Below are positions 36,437-46,146 of a stretch of 51,086 nucleotides of DNA, piece by piece (position 1 is the stretch's first letter; every line of letters begins with the position of its first letter). Source of the stretch: Clostridioides difficile (GTDB lineage: Bacteria; Bacillota; Clostridia; Peptostreptococcales; Peptostreptococcaceae). The DNA is taken from positions 1 to 51,086 of the forward strand of contig NZ_JRHN01000005.1 in the NCBI RefSeq assembly GCF_001299635.1, given 5' to 3'. Both the position numbers and the translations under genes were made by a program. A model generated the notes under the pieces. The model was not told the DNA's origin and searched no databases. It saw only the letters and a program-made list of their open reading frames with translations.

Positions 36437-37087
36437 ATGTTATTGGAAAAATTGAGAAAAGAAGTATTACAAGCATCTCTAAACCTTTTAAATTATAACT
36501 TGGTGACATTAACAGGTGGGAATGTGAGTGGGAGAGATGAAGAAACAGGATATATAGCAATTACCCCAAGTGGAATGGACTATAGAGACCTTATACCAAG
36601 TGATATTGTTATAGTAGATATAGATGGAAATGTTATAGATGGCAAATGGAAAGCATCTGTGGATTTACCAGACCATTTATATATATATAAACATAGAGAA
36701 GATATAAATAGCATAATACATACACATTCTACATACTCAAGCTGTTTTGCTATTTTGAATGAACCTATAGCATGTGCAAGTACAACTCTTGCAAATGAAG
36801 TAGGAGGTGAAGTACCTGTTGCAAAGTTTTCACCACCAACATCTAACAAAATGGGTAAATGTGTTATTGAAGCAATTGGAGATAAAAGAGCATGTCTTTT
36901 AGCAAACCATGGTGTAATAGCAGTTGGTCCTTCTGTAGGGCATGCTCTTACAGCTGCTGTAATGTTAGAGGATTCAGCAAAAGTATATTACTTGGCAAAA
37001 TCAATTGGAACACCAGTATTATTACCAAACGAAGAAATTAAAAGAGCTAGAGATGTATTTTTTAATGTATATGGTCAGGATAAATAA
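36437..37087 (+). CDS. Class II aldolase/epimerase (AraD/FucA family)
   Basis: Zinc enzyme of the L-fuculose-phosphate aldolase / L-ribulose-5-phosphate 4-epimerase family, 216 residues. Conserved parts: TGGNVSGRDEETGYIAITPSG (substrate phosphate loop, about 27-47), HTHSTYSS (two zinc His, near 96-98) and ANHGVIAVG (third zinc His). The position that is Glu in FucA falls in a SVDLPDH segment with Asp, which is more like the epimerases; the short length is more like FucA. The reaction therefore stays open. Placed after the PTS, it probably processes the imported sugar phosphate. RBS AGGAGG; 171-bp gap upstream with a TATAAT at 36412 but no clear -35. Confidence 0.85.
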   Translation: MLLEKLRKEVLQASLNLLNYNLVTLTGGNVSGRDEETGYIAITPSGMDYRDLIPSDIVIVDIDGNVIDGKWKASVDLPDHLYIYKHREDINSIIHTHSTYSSCFAILNEPIACASTTLANEVGGEVPVAKFSPPTSNKMGKCVIEAIGDKRACLLANHGVIAVGPSVGHALTAAVMLEDSAKVYYLAKSIGTPVLLPNEEIKRARDVFFNVYGQDK

Positions 37088-37265
37088 ATTAAACAAAACT
37101 TTTAAATTAATGTAGAAATATAGATATTCTATAATATTAGGGCGTTTTATAATGATATAATAAGTTTAATAGTTAAGAAATGAAAATAGAAAATCTAATA
37201 GTATATAAAATTGTCTGAGTCTAAAATAAGCAATAAGATAAAATAAAAAAGGAGTCTGTATTTCT

Positions 37266-38198
37266 ATGTATTACTTATTAAACAAAAGCACAAATCCTTA
37301 CTTTAATTTAGCATTAGAAGAATATATGTTTTTAAATGAGAAATATAATGATGATATTATAATCATATGGAGGAATGAGGAATCTATTTTTATAGGTAAA
37401 AATCAAAACCCATATCAGGAAATACATCATGATGTTATTGAAAAGGGAGAAATTCCTATTTTAAGAAGAATATCTGGAGGAGGTACTGTTTATCATGATT
37501 TAGGAAATATCAATATGTCATTCATACAAAAAGATAGACAACTTCATGAAATAGATTTTTTGGAACATACTAAGTTTATGCAAGATATGCTATTAAGCTT
37601 AGGTCTAGATATATCTATAACTGAAAGAAAAGATTTATTTTTGAAAGGGAAAAAAATTTCAGGTTCTGCCCAGTCTATAAAAAGAAAAAATTCTCTTTAT
37701 CATGGAACTCTTCTTTATGATTCGAATTTAAATAAATTAACTAAATATCTAAATTCAAATAAGTCAACTGAGTCAAAGGCTACGAAGTCTGTCTCAAGTA
37801 AAGTAACCAATATTAAATTTTTATTTGAAAAAGATATAGATTACTTTTTGGACTATTGTGTTAAGTATTTAGAATCCAAGTTAAAGGATATAAAAGAACT
37901 TAAATTAGACAGTGATGATATCAAAAATGTATACAATCTAGTAGAAGATAAATATAAAAAGATGGAGTGGACATATAGTAAAACACCTAAATTTCAAATA
38001 GTACTTCCATTTAATGATGAAAGTGAAGTCAATATACATGTAAGTAAGTGGAAGGTATCAAAGTTTTTTATATCTTATAAAGAAGGTGTAATTAATATGG
38101 ATAAGTTATTAAATGTGGACTTTTTTAAACAAGAAATAAGAGATAATATTTTAGAAAATTACCCACATTACATAGATTTAATTAATTTAATATTTTAA
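37266..38198 (+). CDS. lplA: Lipoate-protein ligase
   Basis: Attaches free lipoate to lipoyl domains via lipoyl-AMP. The N-terminal LplA signature (STNPYFNLALEEYMF), the RRISGGGTVYHDLGN lipoate-binding loop, and the GKKISGSAQ segment with catalytic lysine are present; about 85 C-terminal residues form the accessory domain, so 310 residues is a complete two-domain ligase. AAGGAG precedes the ATG. It is near the lipoyl-bearing E3 gene and may supply its cofactor; glycine-cleavage H protein is another possible client. It ends in a terminator. Confidence 0.94.
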   Translation: MYYLLNKSTNPYFNLALEEYMFLNEKYNDDIIIIWRNEESIFIGKNQNPYQEIHHDVIEKGEIPILRRISGGGTVYHDLGNINMSFIQKDRQLHEIDFLEHTKFMQDMLLSLGLDISITERKDLFLKGKKISGSAQSIKRKNSLYHGTLLYDSNLNKLTKYLNSNKSTESKATKSVSSKVTNIKFLFEKDIDYFLDYCVKYLESKLKDIKELKLDSDDIKNVYNLVEDKYKKMEWTYSKTPKFQIVLPFNDESEVNIHVSKWKVSKFFISYKEGVINMDKLLNVDFFKQEIRDNILENYPHYIDLINLIF

Positions 38199-38201
38199 TA
38201 T

Positions 38202-38257
38202 AAGGCCTCTTGTTTGATAAAATCTTATTATATCAAATTAGAGGCCTTGAATATTTT
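38202..38257 (+). terminator. Terminator after lplA
   Basis: AAGGCCTCT (38202-38210) pairs with AGAGGCCTT (38240-38248), extended inward by TTTGATA/TATCAAA, then ATATTTTTT. Confidence 0.9.
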
Positions 38258-38370
38258 TTGCAAGTTTAGAAACTGTTACAAAGTTGTAAAATTAAAAACA
38301 TCGCTATTGAAAAATCAATATATATAGAATTAAATATACATGTTTTTAACTGAAAAATAGATATTAACTG

Positions 38371-38399
38371 TTTATACAACTTAAAATTTAATATATAAT
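38371..38399 (+). promoter_or_regulatory. Putative promoter of ispD-ispF
   Basis: TTTATA (38371-38376), 17-bp spacer, TATAAT (38394-38399). The -35 is imperfect. Confidence 0.4.
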
Positions 38400-38475
38400 T
38401 AATCAGATGGTTAAAATAAAAGAATATTAAGAGTTTTAATAAATTATGGTTAAAAATAAAATACGAGGTGATACC

Positions 38476-39189
38476 ATGTATAGTGTTATAATTGTTGCTG
38501 CAGGAAGCGGAAGGAGAATGAACCTAGACATAAATAAACAGTTCATAAAATTAAGAGAAAAAGAAATTATTGCTCATACAATTCAAGTTTTTTATGAAAA
38601 TATAAATATAGATGAAATTGTGGTATGTATAAAAAAAGAGGAAGAAGATTTTTTTAAGGAAAACATAATAAATAAGTATAATTTTAAAAATATAAAAATA
38701 GCATATGGTGGAAAAGAAAGACAGGATTCAATATATAATGGATTAAAAAAATTAGATGAAAATTGTGACATAGTACTCATTCATGATGGGGCAAGACCAT
38801 TTGTAGACCATAGAATAATTAATGAATCCATAAAGGTGGCTAAAGAAAAAAAAGCTGTAGTTGTAGGTGTGCCAGTAAGTGATACTATAAAGATAGTGTC
38901 GGATGGAACAGTACAAGAAACTCCAGAGAGAAGTCTATTGTGGGCAGCTCAAACTCCTCAAACTTTTGAGTATAATCTCATAATAAATGCTTATGAACAA
39001 GCTTATAAGAATAATTATTATGGTACTGATGATTCAATGTTGGTTGAAAATATAGGGCAAAGCGTTACTATGGTGATGGGCTCTTATGAAAATATAAAGA
39101 TAACTAGTCCAGAAGATTTAAATATAGCAGAACAGATATTAAATATGGAAAAAAGAGATGAAGTTAATAGCAGAAGGAGAATTATATGA
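38476..39189 (+). CDS. ispD: 2-C-methyl-D-erythritol 4-phosphate cytidylyltransferase
   Basis: Third step of the MEP isoprenoid pathway, forming CDP-methylerythritol from CTP. The CTP-binding N-terminus [11 protein letters not shown], the IHDGARPF motif and [15 protein letters not shown] are conserved. The frame is open from 38446, but GAGGTGAT at 38465-38472 fits ATG 38476 ([10 protein letters not shown]), giving 237 residues, the normal length. It overlaps ispF by 4 bases (ATGA). Confidence 0.95.
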   Translation: MYSVIIVAAGSGRRMNLDINKQFIKLREKEIIAHTIQVFYENINIDEIVVCIKKEEEDFFKENIINKYNFKNIKIAYGGKERQDSIYNGLKKLDENCDIVLIHDGARPFVDHRIINESIKVAKEKKAVVVGVPVSDTIKIVSDGTVQETPERSLLWAAQTPQTFEYNLIINAYEQAYKNNYYGTDDSMLVENIGQSVTMVMGSYENIKITSPEDLNIAEQILNMEKRDEVNSRRRII

Positions 39190-39671
39190 GAATAGGATTA
39201 GGATATGATGTACACAAATTAACAGAGGATAGAAAACTTATAATTGGTGGGGTAGAGATACCACATGATAAAGGTTTATTAGGTCATTCAGATGCTGATG
39301 TATTAATACATGCAATAATGGACTCCATTTTAGGAGCCTTAGCTCTAGGTGATATAGGTAAGCATTTCCCAGATACAGATGAAAAATATAAGGGAGCAAA
39401 TAGTATGAAATTATTAGAATATGTACATAATCTAATAACAAGCAAAGGGTATAAGATTGGGAACATAGATAGTACTATAATTGCTCAAAGCCCTAAGATG
39501 GCTCCACATATTGAAAGCATGAGAAAAAATATATCAAAAGTCTTAAATACAGATATTGATAATATAAACATAAAGGCAACTACTGAAGAAGGTCTTGGCT
39601 TTACAGGAGCAAAACAGGGTATAGCATCACAAAGTATTTGTTTATTATTGTTGACAAGTCAGAATAATTAA
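39186..39671 (+). CDS. ispF: 2-C-methyl-D-erythritol 2,4-cyclodiphosphate synthase
   Basis: Later MEP-pathway enzyme making the cyclodiphosphate. Zinc ligands in GYDVHKL (D8, H10) and the [17 protein letters not shown] and [10 protein letters not shown] stretches are intact; 161 residues is full length. RBS AGAAGGAG lies at the end of ispD and the ATGA overlap gives translational coupling. Confidence 0.96.
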   Translation: MRIGLGYDVHKLTEDRKLIIGGVEIPHDKGLLGHSDADVLIHAIMDSILGALALGDIGKHFPDTDEKYKGANSMKLLEYVHNLITSKGYKIGNIDSTIIAQSPKMAPHIESMRKNISKVLNTDIDNINIKATTEEGLGFTGAKQGIASQSICLLLLTSQNN

Positions 39672-39794
39672 TATATTATTAGTAATAAGTTTATTGGATA
39701 TCAAAGAATAGGCCTATATAGAATATCTATAATATGTGAATTTAAGTGAAATTAATATAAATATAAAACTAGCTATGATAAAGAAATAGTAAAA

Positions 39795-40000
39795 CTATGA
39801 AATCTTTACAGAGAGAAAACGTTGGTGAGAGTTTTCAAGAGGAAATGTTTGAACCTGTCTTTTAGCTTAAAGGTATAAAAATCTTTACGGTAGGAACCGT
39901 TATATTCCCAAAAGAGAGCTATTTACATAGCTAACTAGAGTGGTACCGCGGAAATTAAACCTTTCGTCTCTATACTTGTATAGAGATGAGAGGTTTTTTA
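39795..40000 (+). promoter_or_regulatory. T-box riboswitch (proline) upstream of proS
   Basis: The T-box sequence AGAGTGGTACCGCGG (39937-39951) pairs with uncharged tRNA. Upstream stem I contains GAACCTGTC; CCT at 39854-39856 is the best specifier codon, for proline. The terminator (AACCTTTCGTCTCTATA with TATAGAGATGAGAGGTT, about 39958-39995, then TTTTTT) competes with the antiterminator. Uncharged tRNA-Pro is expected to allow read-through into proS. The preceding 39672-39794 is AT-rich; a TATAAT at 39728 lacks a convincing -35. Confidence 0.93.
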
Positions 40001-40037
40001 TATTTTCAAGAAATTAATATTCAGGAGGAATTTATTA

Positions 40038-41753
40038 ATGAAAATGTCTAAAATGTTTATGCCGACATTAAAAGAAATCCCAGCAGATGCTGAGATTACA
40101 AGCCATCAATTAATGGTTAGGTCAGGAATGATAAAAAAAATGACTTCAGGGGTTTATAATCAATTACCGATGGGATTAAGAGTGTTCAAAAAGATTGAAC
40201 AAATAATTAGAGAAGAACTAAATAAAAAAGATTGTCAAGAAATACTTTGTGCGGCTTTACTTCCTTCTGAATTATGGAAAGAGTCTGGAAGATGGACTGC
40301 TATGGGTGAAGAAATGTTTAGGCTTAAAGACAGAACAGAAAGAGAATACTGTCTTGGACCAACACATGAAGAAGCATTCACTGATATAATAAGACAAGAA
40401 ATTACTTCATACAAACAATTGCCATTAAACTTATATCAGATACAAGTAAAATATAGAGATGAAAGAAGACCAAGATTTGGTGTTATGAGAACTAAGACTT
40501 TTACAATGAAGGATGCATACAGTTTTGATGTAGATAATGAAGGTCTGGATAAATCATATCAAGATATGTTTGATGCATATGTAAGTATATTTGACAGATG
40601 TGGACTAGAGAATAGTCCAGTGCAAGCAGATTCAGGAGCTATAGGAGGCTCTACATCAGCTGAGTTTATGGTTAAGTCAGAAGTTGGTGAAGATGAAGTT
40701 GTATTCTGTAGTGGATGTGATTATGCAGCCAATGTAGAAAGAGCAGAATCTTGTAATGTAGCATCAGAAAAAGAAGATATGAAAGACCTGGAAGAGGTTC
40801 ACACACCAGGAGCAGCTACAATAAAAGAACTAGAGGAATTTTTAAAGATTTCTCCAGATAAATTTGCTAAAACTTTAGTATATGAGGCAGATGGGAAAAC
40901 AGTTGTAGTTGTTGTAAGGGGAGATAGAGAAGTTAATGAAGTTAAAGTATCTAATGCTATAGGCTCTGTTATAGAATTTGCACTTGCTACAGATGATATA
41001 GTTAGAAAAGTAACTAATGCAGAAGTAGGATTTGCTGGACCAATAGGTATAAATGCTGACTATGTATTTATAGATAAAGAAATTGTTGAACAAAGAAACA
41101 TAGTTGTAGGGGCTAATAAAACTGAATATCATATAAAAAATGCTAACTATGGAAGAGATTTTGAAGGAATAGTTGGAGATTTTAGAAATGTTCAAGAAGG
41201 CGACAAGTGTATAGTATGTGGAAAACCACTTGAAATAGCTAGAGGTGTTGAAGTAGGTCACATATTCAAACTAGGAACTAAGTATTCAGAATCTATGAAT
41301 GCGAATTTTATAGATAAAGATGGGAAATCAAAACCTATAGTAATGGGATGTTATGGAATAGGTGTTGAAAGAACAGCAGCAGCTATAATTGAACAGCATA
41401 ATGATGAAAAAGGCATAATATGGCCTTTATCAGTAGCTCCATATCATGTTGTGATAGTTCCTGCAAACATGAAAAATGAGGAACAAGTATCAATAGCTGA
41501 AAAGATATATAATGATTTACAAGCTATGGGTGTAGAAGTTTTATTAGATGATAGAGATGAAAGAATAGGTGTTAAATTCAATGATTCAGAATTAATAGGA
41601 ATACCTATGAGAATTACAGTAGGTAAAAATATTAGTGAAGGTAAAGTAGAGTTTAAATTTAGACATAAAGAAGATAAAGAAATAATTGACATAGAAGAAA
41701 TAAATGAAAAAGTAAAGGCAGAGTTTATCAAAAATAATGTTAGATTAGGATAG
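40038..41753 (+). CDS. proS: Prolyl-tRNA synthetase, bacterial type with editing domain
   Basis: Class II synthetase charging tRNA-Pro. Length 571 and the insertion between motifs 2 and 3 (about 225-405) mark the bacterial type with an INS domain that clears Ala-tRNA-Pro. Motif 2 includes [17 protein letters not shown]; motif 3 is in [16 protein letters not shown]; the C-terminal anticodon domain is intact. RBS AGGAGG. Expression is governed by the upstream T-box. A second, different proS follows. Confidence 0.97.
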   Translation: MKMSKMFMPTLKEIPADAEITSHQLMVRSGMIKKMTSGVYNQLPMGLRVFKKIEQIIREELNKKDCQEILCAALLPSELWKESGRWTAMGEEMFRLKDRTEREYCLGPTHEEAFTDIIRQEITSYKQLPLNLYQIQVKYRDERRPRFGVMRTKTFTMKDAYSFDVDNEGLDKSYQDMFDAYVSIFDRCGLENSPVQADSGAIGGSTSAEFMVKSEVGEDEVVFCSGCDYAANVERAESCNVASEKEDMKDLEEVHTPGAATIKELEEFLKISPDKFAKTLVYEADGKTVVVVVRGDREVNEVKVSNAIGSVIEFALATDDIVRKVTNAEVGFAGPIGINADYVFIDKEIVEQRNIVVGANKTEYHIKNANYGRDFEGIVGDFRNVQEGDKCIVCGKPLEIARGVEVGHIFKLGTKYSESMNANFIDKDGKSKPIVMGCYGIGVERTAAAIIEQHNDEKGIIWPLSVAPYHVVIVPANMKNEEQVSIAEKIYNDLQAMGVEVLLDDRDERIGVKFNDSELIGIPMRITVGKNISEGKVEFKFRHKEDKEIIDIEEINEKVKAEFIKNNVRLG

Positions 41754-41797
41754 TAACTTAAAAAACTATTGTATAGATAATCAGAGTTGTACTTTAT

Positions 41798-41843
41798 AAA
41801 CACCATTTTATCTATATATAAGGAGATAAAGTGGTGTTTTTTT
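41798..41843 (+). terminator. Terminator or attenuator between the two proS genes
   Basis: AAACACCATTTTATCT (41798-41813) pairs perfectly with AGATAAAGTGGTGTTT (41824-41839), then a T-run. Only 33 bp separate it from the second proS, leaving no room for a promoter downstream, so the second gene depends on read-through or on an attenuated promoter in 41754-41797. Confidence 0.85.
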
Positions 41844-41876
41844 ATAAAAACATAATAAATTGAGGAGGTAGTTGAA

Positions 41877-43322
41877 ATGGCAAAAAATGAAAAACAATTT
41901 GTTGAAGAAATAACAAAGATGGAAGATGATTTCCCACAATGGTATACAGATGTAATAACTAAGACTGACTTAGTTGATTATGCACCAGTCAAAGGTTTTA
42001 TGGTTGTAAAGCCATATGGATATGCATTATGGGAAAAGATGCAAGAATTTATGGATAAAAGATTTAAAGAAACTGGACATAAAAACTGTTATTTCCCATT
42101 ATTGATACCAGAAAGTTTATTAAATAAAGAAGCAGAACATGTAGAAGGTTTTGCTCCAGAAGTTGCATGGGTAACACATGGTGGAAATAAAAAATTAGAA
42201 GAGAGATTATGTGTAAGACCTACTTCTGAGACTATAATATGTACAATGTATGCTAAATGGTTAAAATCATATAGAGAATTACCATATCTTTATAATCAAT
42301 GGTGCTCAGTTGTTAGATGGGAAAAATCAACTAGACCTTTCTTAAGAACATCTGAGTTTTTATGGCAAGAAGGTCATACATTACATGAGACAGCAGAAGA
42401 AGCCCAAGAAGAAACAATACAACAATTAGAAATATATAAAGCTTTATGTGAAGAATTACTTGCAATGCCAGTTGTATCTGGTCAAAAAAGTGAAAGTGAG
42501 AAGTTTGCAGGTGGTGAAAGAACATATACTATAGAGGCTATGATGCATGATGGTAAAGCATTACAATCAGGTACAAGTCACTTCTTAGGTCAACACTTTA
42601 CAAAAGCTTTTGATATTACTTTTGCAGATAGAGAAGGAAATTTAGCTAATCCATACCATACATCTTGGGGAGCATCTACAAGACTTATAGGTGGACTTAT
42701 AATGACTCATAGTGATAACAGAGGTCTAGTATTACCACCAAGAGTAGCTCCAATACAAGCTGTTATAGTTCCTATAGCTGCTAAAAAAGGAAATGTAATG
42801 GAAACAGTTGATAAAATATATGCTGATTTAAAAGCTAAAGGAGTAACTGTTGAAGTTGATGATAGAGATAACTATACAACTGGATGGAAGTTTAATGAGT
42901 GGGAAATGAAAGGTGTTCCAGTAAGAATTGAGATTGGACCAAAAGATATAGAAAATAATCAAGCTATGATATTTAGAAGAGATACTTTAGAAAAGAGTTC
43001 TATGCCTTTAGAAGGATTAGCTGATGCTATATGTGATTTATTTGATGTTATACACAACGATATGTTCGAAAAAGCAAAAAAACATAGAGAAGACAATACA
43101 TCTATAGTTGAAAATATGGATGAGTTTAAAAAGGCTTTAGAAGAAAAGCCAGGATTCATAAAGACTATGTGGTGTGGAGATGCAGAATGTGAAGCTAAGA
43201 TTAAGGAAGAAACAGGAGCAACTATAAGATGCTTACCTTTTGAACAAGAAAACTTAGGTCACAAGTGTGTATATTGTGGAAAAGAAGCAGATAATATGGT
43301 AGTAATGGCAAAAGCTTACTAA
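41877..43322 (+). CDS. proS: Prolyl-tRNA synthetase, archaeal/eukaryotic type
   Basis: Second ProRS, 481 residues, of the type lacking the INS editing insertion. N-terminus FPQWYTDVITKTDLVDY, motif 2 RWEKSTRPFLRTSEFLWQEG, motif 3 region HSDNRGLVLPPRVAP, and a C-terminal zinc-binding-like domain (MWCGDAEC ... CVYCGKEA). RBS GAGGAGG. Known in some clostridia alongside the bacterial type; lack of editing may allow mischarging with Ala or Cys (family knowledge). Its separate control differs from the T-box of its neighbour. Confidence 0.96.
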   Translation: MAKNEKQFVEEITKMEDDFPQWYTDVITKTDLVDYAPVKGFMVVKPYGYALWEKMQEFMDKRFKETGHKNCYFPLLIPESLLNKEAEHVEGFAPEVAWVTHGGNKKLEERLCVRPTSETIICTMYAKWLKSYRELPYLYNQWCSVVRWEKSTRPFLRTSEFLWQEGHTLHETAEEAQEETIQQLEIYKALCEELLAMPVVSGQKSESEKFAGGERTYTIEAMMHDGKALQSGTSHFLGQHFTKAFDITFADREGNLANPYHTSWGASTRLIGGLIMTHSDNRGLVLPPRVAPIQAVIVPIAAKKGNVMETVDKIYADLKAKGVTVEVDDRDNYTTGWKFNEWEMKGVPVRIEIGPKDIENNQAMIFRRDTLEKSSMPLEGLADAICDLFDVIHNDMFEKAKKHREDNTSIVENMDEFKKALEEKPGFIKTMWCGDAECEAKIKEETGATIRCLPFEQENLGHKCVYCGKEADNMVVMAKAY

Positions 43323-43339
43323 AATAAGATGTTTAAATA

Positions 43340-43389
43340 AAAACTGGGGTGATGAGTATTTTATACTTTTCATCCCAATTTTATTTTAA
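43340..43389 (+). terminator. Terminator after second proS
   Basis: A long imperfect stem (AAAACTGGGGTGATGAGTAT with ATACTTTTCATCCCAATTTT) is followed by a T-rich tail. Confidence 0.75.
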
Positions 43390-43637
43390 GTTTTATTTCC
43401 TTATATATATTTATTATTAGTGTACATACTTACTTTGTAGAACAATTACTATATAAGTATTCCATAAAGTAACTAATAAATACAAATATAGCAATAGGGA
43501 ATGCTTTTAATTTTCACCAAATAAATGGATTAAAAGAAAGATTTATGAAATTAAAACTAGGATTTTCTGCTATAATAAACATGTGTATTTTTAAATAAAT
43601 AAGGATATTATTATTAGATTTGATAAAAGTTAGGACT

Positions 43638-44111
43638 TACGGTTCTTACATATGTTATTTAAAAATAGATATAAAAACCTTTAAAATACTTGTTTAAAAA
43701 AATTTACCTTGTTAATATTAGGATGGGTGGAAAAATTAGAAAACCAAGTAAAGTGAGGTGATAGTAGAGGAAAAAGCATATAAGTTTAGAATATATCCAA
43801 ATAAAAAACAGCAAGAGCTAATTAACAAAACTTTTGGATGTTGTAGATTTGTATATAATAAATCAATTAGAATACAAGGCTAATTGGTATGGTAGATAAA
43901 TTGTAAAGGTAGGTAAATTCTTTGCAAGTTCACACATATTTAATAAATGTGGATATAAAAACGAGGAAATGAAGAATTTAAGTATAAGAGAATGGATTTG
44001 TCCTTGTTGTAATGAAACTCACGATAGAGATATAAATGCGAGTATAAATATACTATAAGAAGGATTAAGACTAATAACAGTTTAAAATAAATAACTTATG
44101 TAAGAACCGTA
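43638..44111. repeat. 24-bp inverted repeat flanking the TnpB relic
   Basis: Arms 43638-43661 and 44088-44111 are reverse complements at 23 of 24 positions (core CGGTTCTTACA / TGTAAGAACCG). They enclose about 425 bp containing the decayed tnpB. IS200/IS605 elements do not normally end in long inverted repeats, so this may be a separate, miniature-element structure or a rearrangement scar. Confidence 0.8.
43758..44058 (+). pseudogene. tnpB: Decayed IS605-family TnpB with internal deletion
   Basis: The N-terminal piece (GTG 43758 to stop 43881, 41 codons) reads KAYKFRIYPNKKQQELIN..FGCCRFVYNKS, the OrfB helix-turn-helix region. It then jumps, in another frame, to WYGR[15 protein letters not shown]...[21 protein letters not shown]...[12 protein letters not shown] (43885-44058), the zinc ribbon and last RuvC Asp. 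The central roughly 280 residues, including the first RuvC acidic sites, are gone; there is one in-frame stop (43897) and a zinc Cys is replaced by Phe. It cannot encode an active nuclease. No tnpA is nearby. Confidence 0.92.
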
Positions 44112-44211
44112 GGAACTACAGGGATAGCCTGTGGAGAGTTTGTAAGACATATTTTAGTATGCAAAATTCTATGAAACAGGAACCCTGTGACTTTAGTCAT
44201 GAGAGGTTCAG
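44059..44211 (+). ncRNA. Retained right end of TnpB element, omega-RNA-like
   Basis: Downstream of the relic stop lie ACAGG/CCTGT (around 44118-44132) and the hairpin GAACC-CTGTGAC-TTTA-GTCATGA-GA-GGTTC (44180-44209), the familiar CTTTAG-loop hairpin at the 3' end of IS605-type TnpB elements, from which the guide of omega RNA extends. The stem keeps base pairing through G-U changes. Whether it is still transcribed is unknown; the guide would be the bases from about 44212 on. Confidence 0.6.
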
Positions 44212-44287
44212 TAAAAATAAACTTGCAAAACAATGTACTAGTTTAATATTATAGTTATATTGAATAAAATATCAGGAGGAAGTAAAA

Positions 44288-45769
44288 ATGAATGTAAGAG
44301 TAAGATTTGCACCAAGTCCAACAGGATTTGTACATATAGGTAGTTTAAGAACTGCTTTATATAACTATTTATTTGCAAAAAAAATGGGCGGAGAATATAT
44401 ATTAAGAGTAGAGGACACGGACCAAAGTAGATTAGTAGAAGGTGCTATAGAGAATATGCTTAATGCTATGAAATGGGCTGGTGTCAATCATGATGAAGGT
44501 GTTATATTAGATGATACTGGAAAAGTAGTACAAAAAGGAGAATATGGTCCATATATTCAATCTCAGAGATTAGATATATACCAAGAATATATAAAACAAC
44601 TTTTAGATAGTGGAAAGGCTTATTATTGTTTCTGTACAAAGGAAAGACTAGATGAAGTAAGAGATGCTCAAAGGGCAGCAGGAGAAACAGCTAAATATGA
44701 TGGTCATTGTAAGAATCTTTCTAAAGAAGAAGTAGAAGCAAATATAAAAGCAGGAATACCATACGTTATAAGATTAAGATTACCAGAGAATCATACAATT
44801 AAGTTTACAGATTTAGTTAGAGGAGATATGGAATTTAATACCAATGATTTAGATGACCAGGTACTAATGAAAACAGATGGATTCCCAACTTATCACTTTG
44901 CTGTAGTTGTAGATGATTATTTAATGAAAATCACACATGTAATAAGAGGTGAAGAGTGGGTATCATCTACTCCAAAACATGTCTATTTATATGAAGCTTT
45001 TGGATGGGAAGCACCTGTATTTGTACATTTACCAAATATACTTAATAAAGAAAAGAAAAAATTAAGTAAGAGACAAGGTGATGTGGCAGTTGAAGACTTT
45101 AAGAAAAAAGGATATTTACCAGAAGGTTTAGTAAACTATGTAGCATTAGTTGGATGGTCTCCAGAAGATAATCAAGAATTGTTTACAATGGAAGAATTGG
45201 AAAAAGCATTTTCTGTAGAAAGAGTATCTAAAAGTGGTGGAGTATTTGATACTGAAAAGCTAAATTGGGTTAATCAACACTATATAAAAGATGGTGATGA
45301 TACTTACTTAACAGATTTAGCAATACCATTCTTGATAGAAGATGGATTTATAACAGAAGAAGAAGCTACTAGTAAGTATGAGTTTTTAAAGAGTATGATA
45401 TCAGTACTTAAAGAGAAATTACAATATGTAAAAGAAGTTACTGATCATGCAAGTATATTCTTTGGAGATAAAATAGAAGTAGAGACTGAAGAAGGAAGTG
45501 AATTCTTAAAGCTAGAACACATACCTACTTTGATAGATGCTCTACAAGAAAAAATAGAAAAAGCAGACTTATTAAATGCTGAATTTGTTCAAGCTATGCT
45601 TAAAGAAATTCAAAAAGAGTATAAAATAAAAGGAAAAAATTTATTTATGGGCTCAAGAATAATTTTGACAGGGCAAATGCATGGACCAGATTTACCAAAA
45701 GTAATGGAGGTTTTAGGAAAAGAAACTTGCTTAAATAGAATAGCTTATGTAAAAAATAATATATTATAG
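44288..45769 (+). CDS. gltX: Glutamyl-tRNA synthetase
   Basis: Class I synthetase, 493 residues. HIGH-type motif in [19 protein letters not shown] (about 8-26), a CFCTKERL segment, and the second signature [10 protein letters not shown] (KMSKS-like) are intact, with the helical anticodon-binding domain C-terminal. RBS AGGAGG. No T-box is seen upstream; the gap holds the TnpB relic. Whether it also charges tRNA-Gln (non-discriminating, needing GatCAB) is likely in this group but not decided by sequence alone. Confidence 0.96.
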   Translation: MNVRVRFAPSPTGFVHIGSLRTALYNYLFAKKMGGEYILRVEDTDQSRLVEGAIENMLNAMKWAGVNHDEGVILDDTGKVVQKGEYGPYIQSQRLDIYQEYIKQLLDSGKAYYCFCTKERLDEVRDAQRAAGETAKYDGHCKNLSKEEVEANIKAGIPYVIRLRLPENHTIKFTDLVRGDMEFNTNDLDDQVLMKTDGFPTYHFAVVVDDYLMKITHVIRGEEWVSSTPKHVYLYEAFGWEAPVFVHLPNILNKEKKKLSKRQGDVAVEDFKKKGYLPEGLVNYVALVGWSPEDNQELFTMEELEKAFSVERVSKSGGVFDTEKLNWVNQHYIKDGDDTYLTDLAIPFLIEDGFITEEEATSKYEFLKSMISVLKEKLQYVKEVTDHASIFFGDKIEVETEEGSEFLKLEHIPTLIDALQEKIEKADLLNAEFVQAMLKEIQKEYKIKGKNLFMGSRIILTGQMHGPDLPKVMEVLGKETCLNRIAYVKNNIL

Positions 45770-45773
45770 TCAT

Positions 45774-45806
45774 AAAAGTCCGCTAATTTAGAAGCGGACT
45801 TTTTTT
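45774..45806 (+). terminator. Terminator after gltX
   Basis: AAAAGTCCGCT (45774-45784) pairs with AGCGGACTTTT (45793-45803), then a T-run. Confidence 0.92.
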
Positions 45807-45990
45807 GTGTTAGTATTTGGTGAAAATATCTAGTTAAGAAAATGAAGGTATTTAGGGCAATAAATTTAATATATAAAAAGCAAAGCAAAAATATAAATAA
45901 AATATTAATAATAAACTAATAAAAATATTAAGCATAGAAGAAGGAAATCTATTATTTTAGTTTGATTTAATTATTAAGGGGGTAATTACT

Positions 45991-46146
45991 ATGTATAGTA
46001 ATATGGATGATGTTAAAAAGGAATTAAAGGAGCTATGCTTAGAATATGTTACAATTTTAGAAAAATTAAAAGATGAAAAAATGATTACAGAAGAAACTTT
46101 TGAAAAATGTTCTTCTCAAAAAAAGATATTTTTAGAAGAGCAATAG
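45991..46146 (+). CDS. Small 51-residue helical protein, unknown function
   Basis: An ATG at 45991 with AAGGGGG about 8 bases upstream opens a 51-residue frame (MYSNMDDVKKELKELCL... ending KIFLEEQ). It is charged, with heptad-like Leu/Ile spacing suggesting a short coiled coil, and has two Cys. It lies in an otherwise gene-free 513-bp gap between gltX and cysS. Strong ribosome-binding site and codon use like neighbours support it as real. The pattern vaguely recalls short spore or regulatory peptides, but no family is recognised. Confidence 0.65.
   Translation: MYSNMDDVKKELKELCLEYVTILEKLKDEKMITEETFEKCSSQKKIFLEEQ

Noticed and set aside
40875-41261. 128-codon minus-strand frame opposite proS
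   Set aside because: Composition (Tyr/Phe/Ser/Ile-rich) is what antisense of AT-rich coding DNA gives; no start signals.
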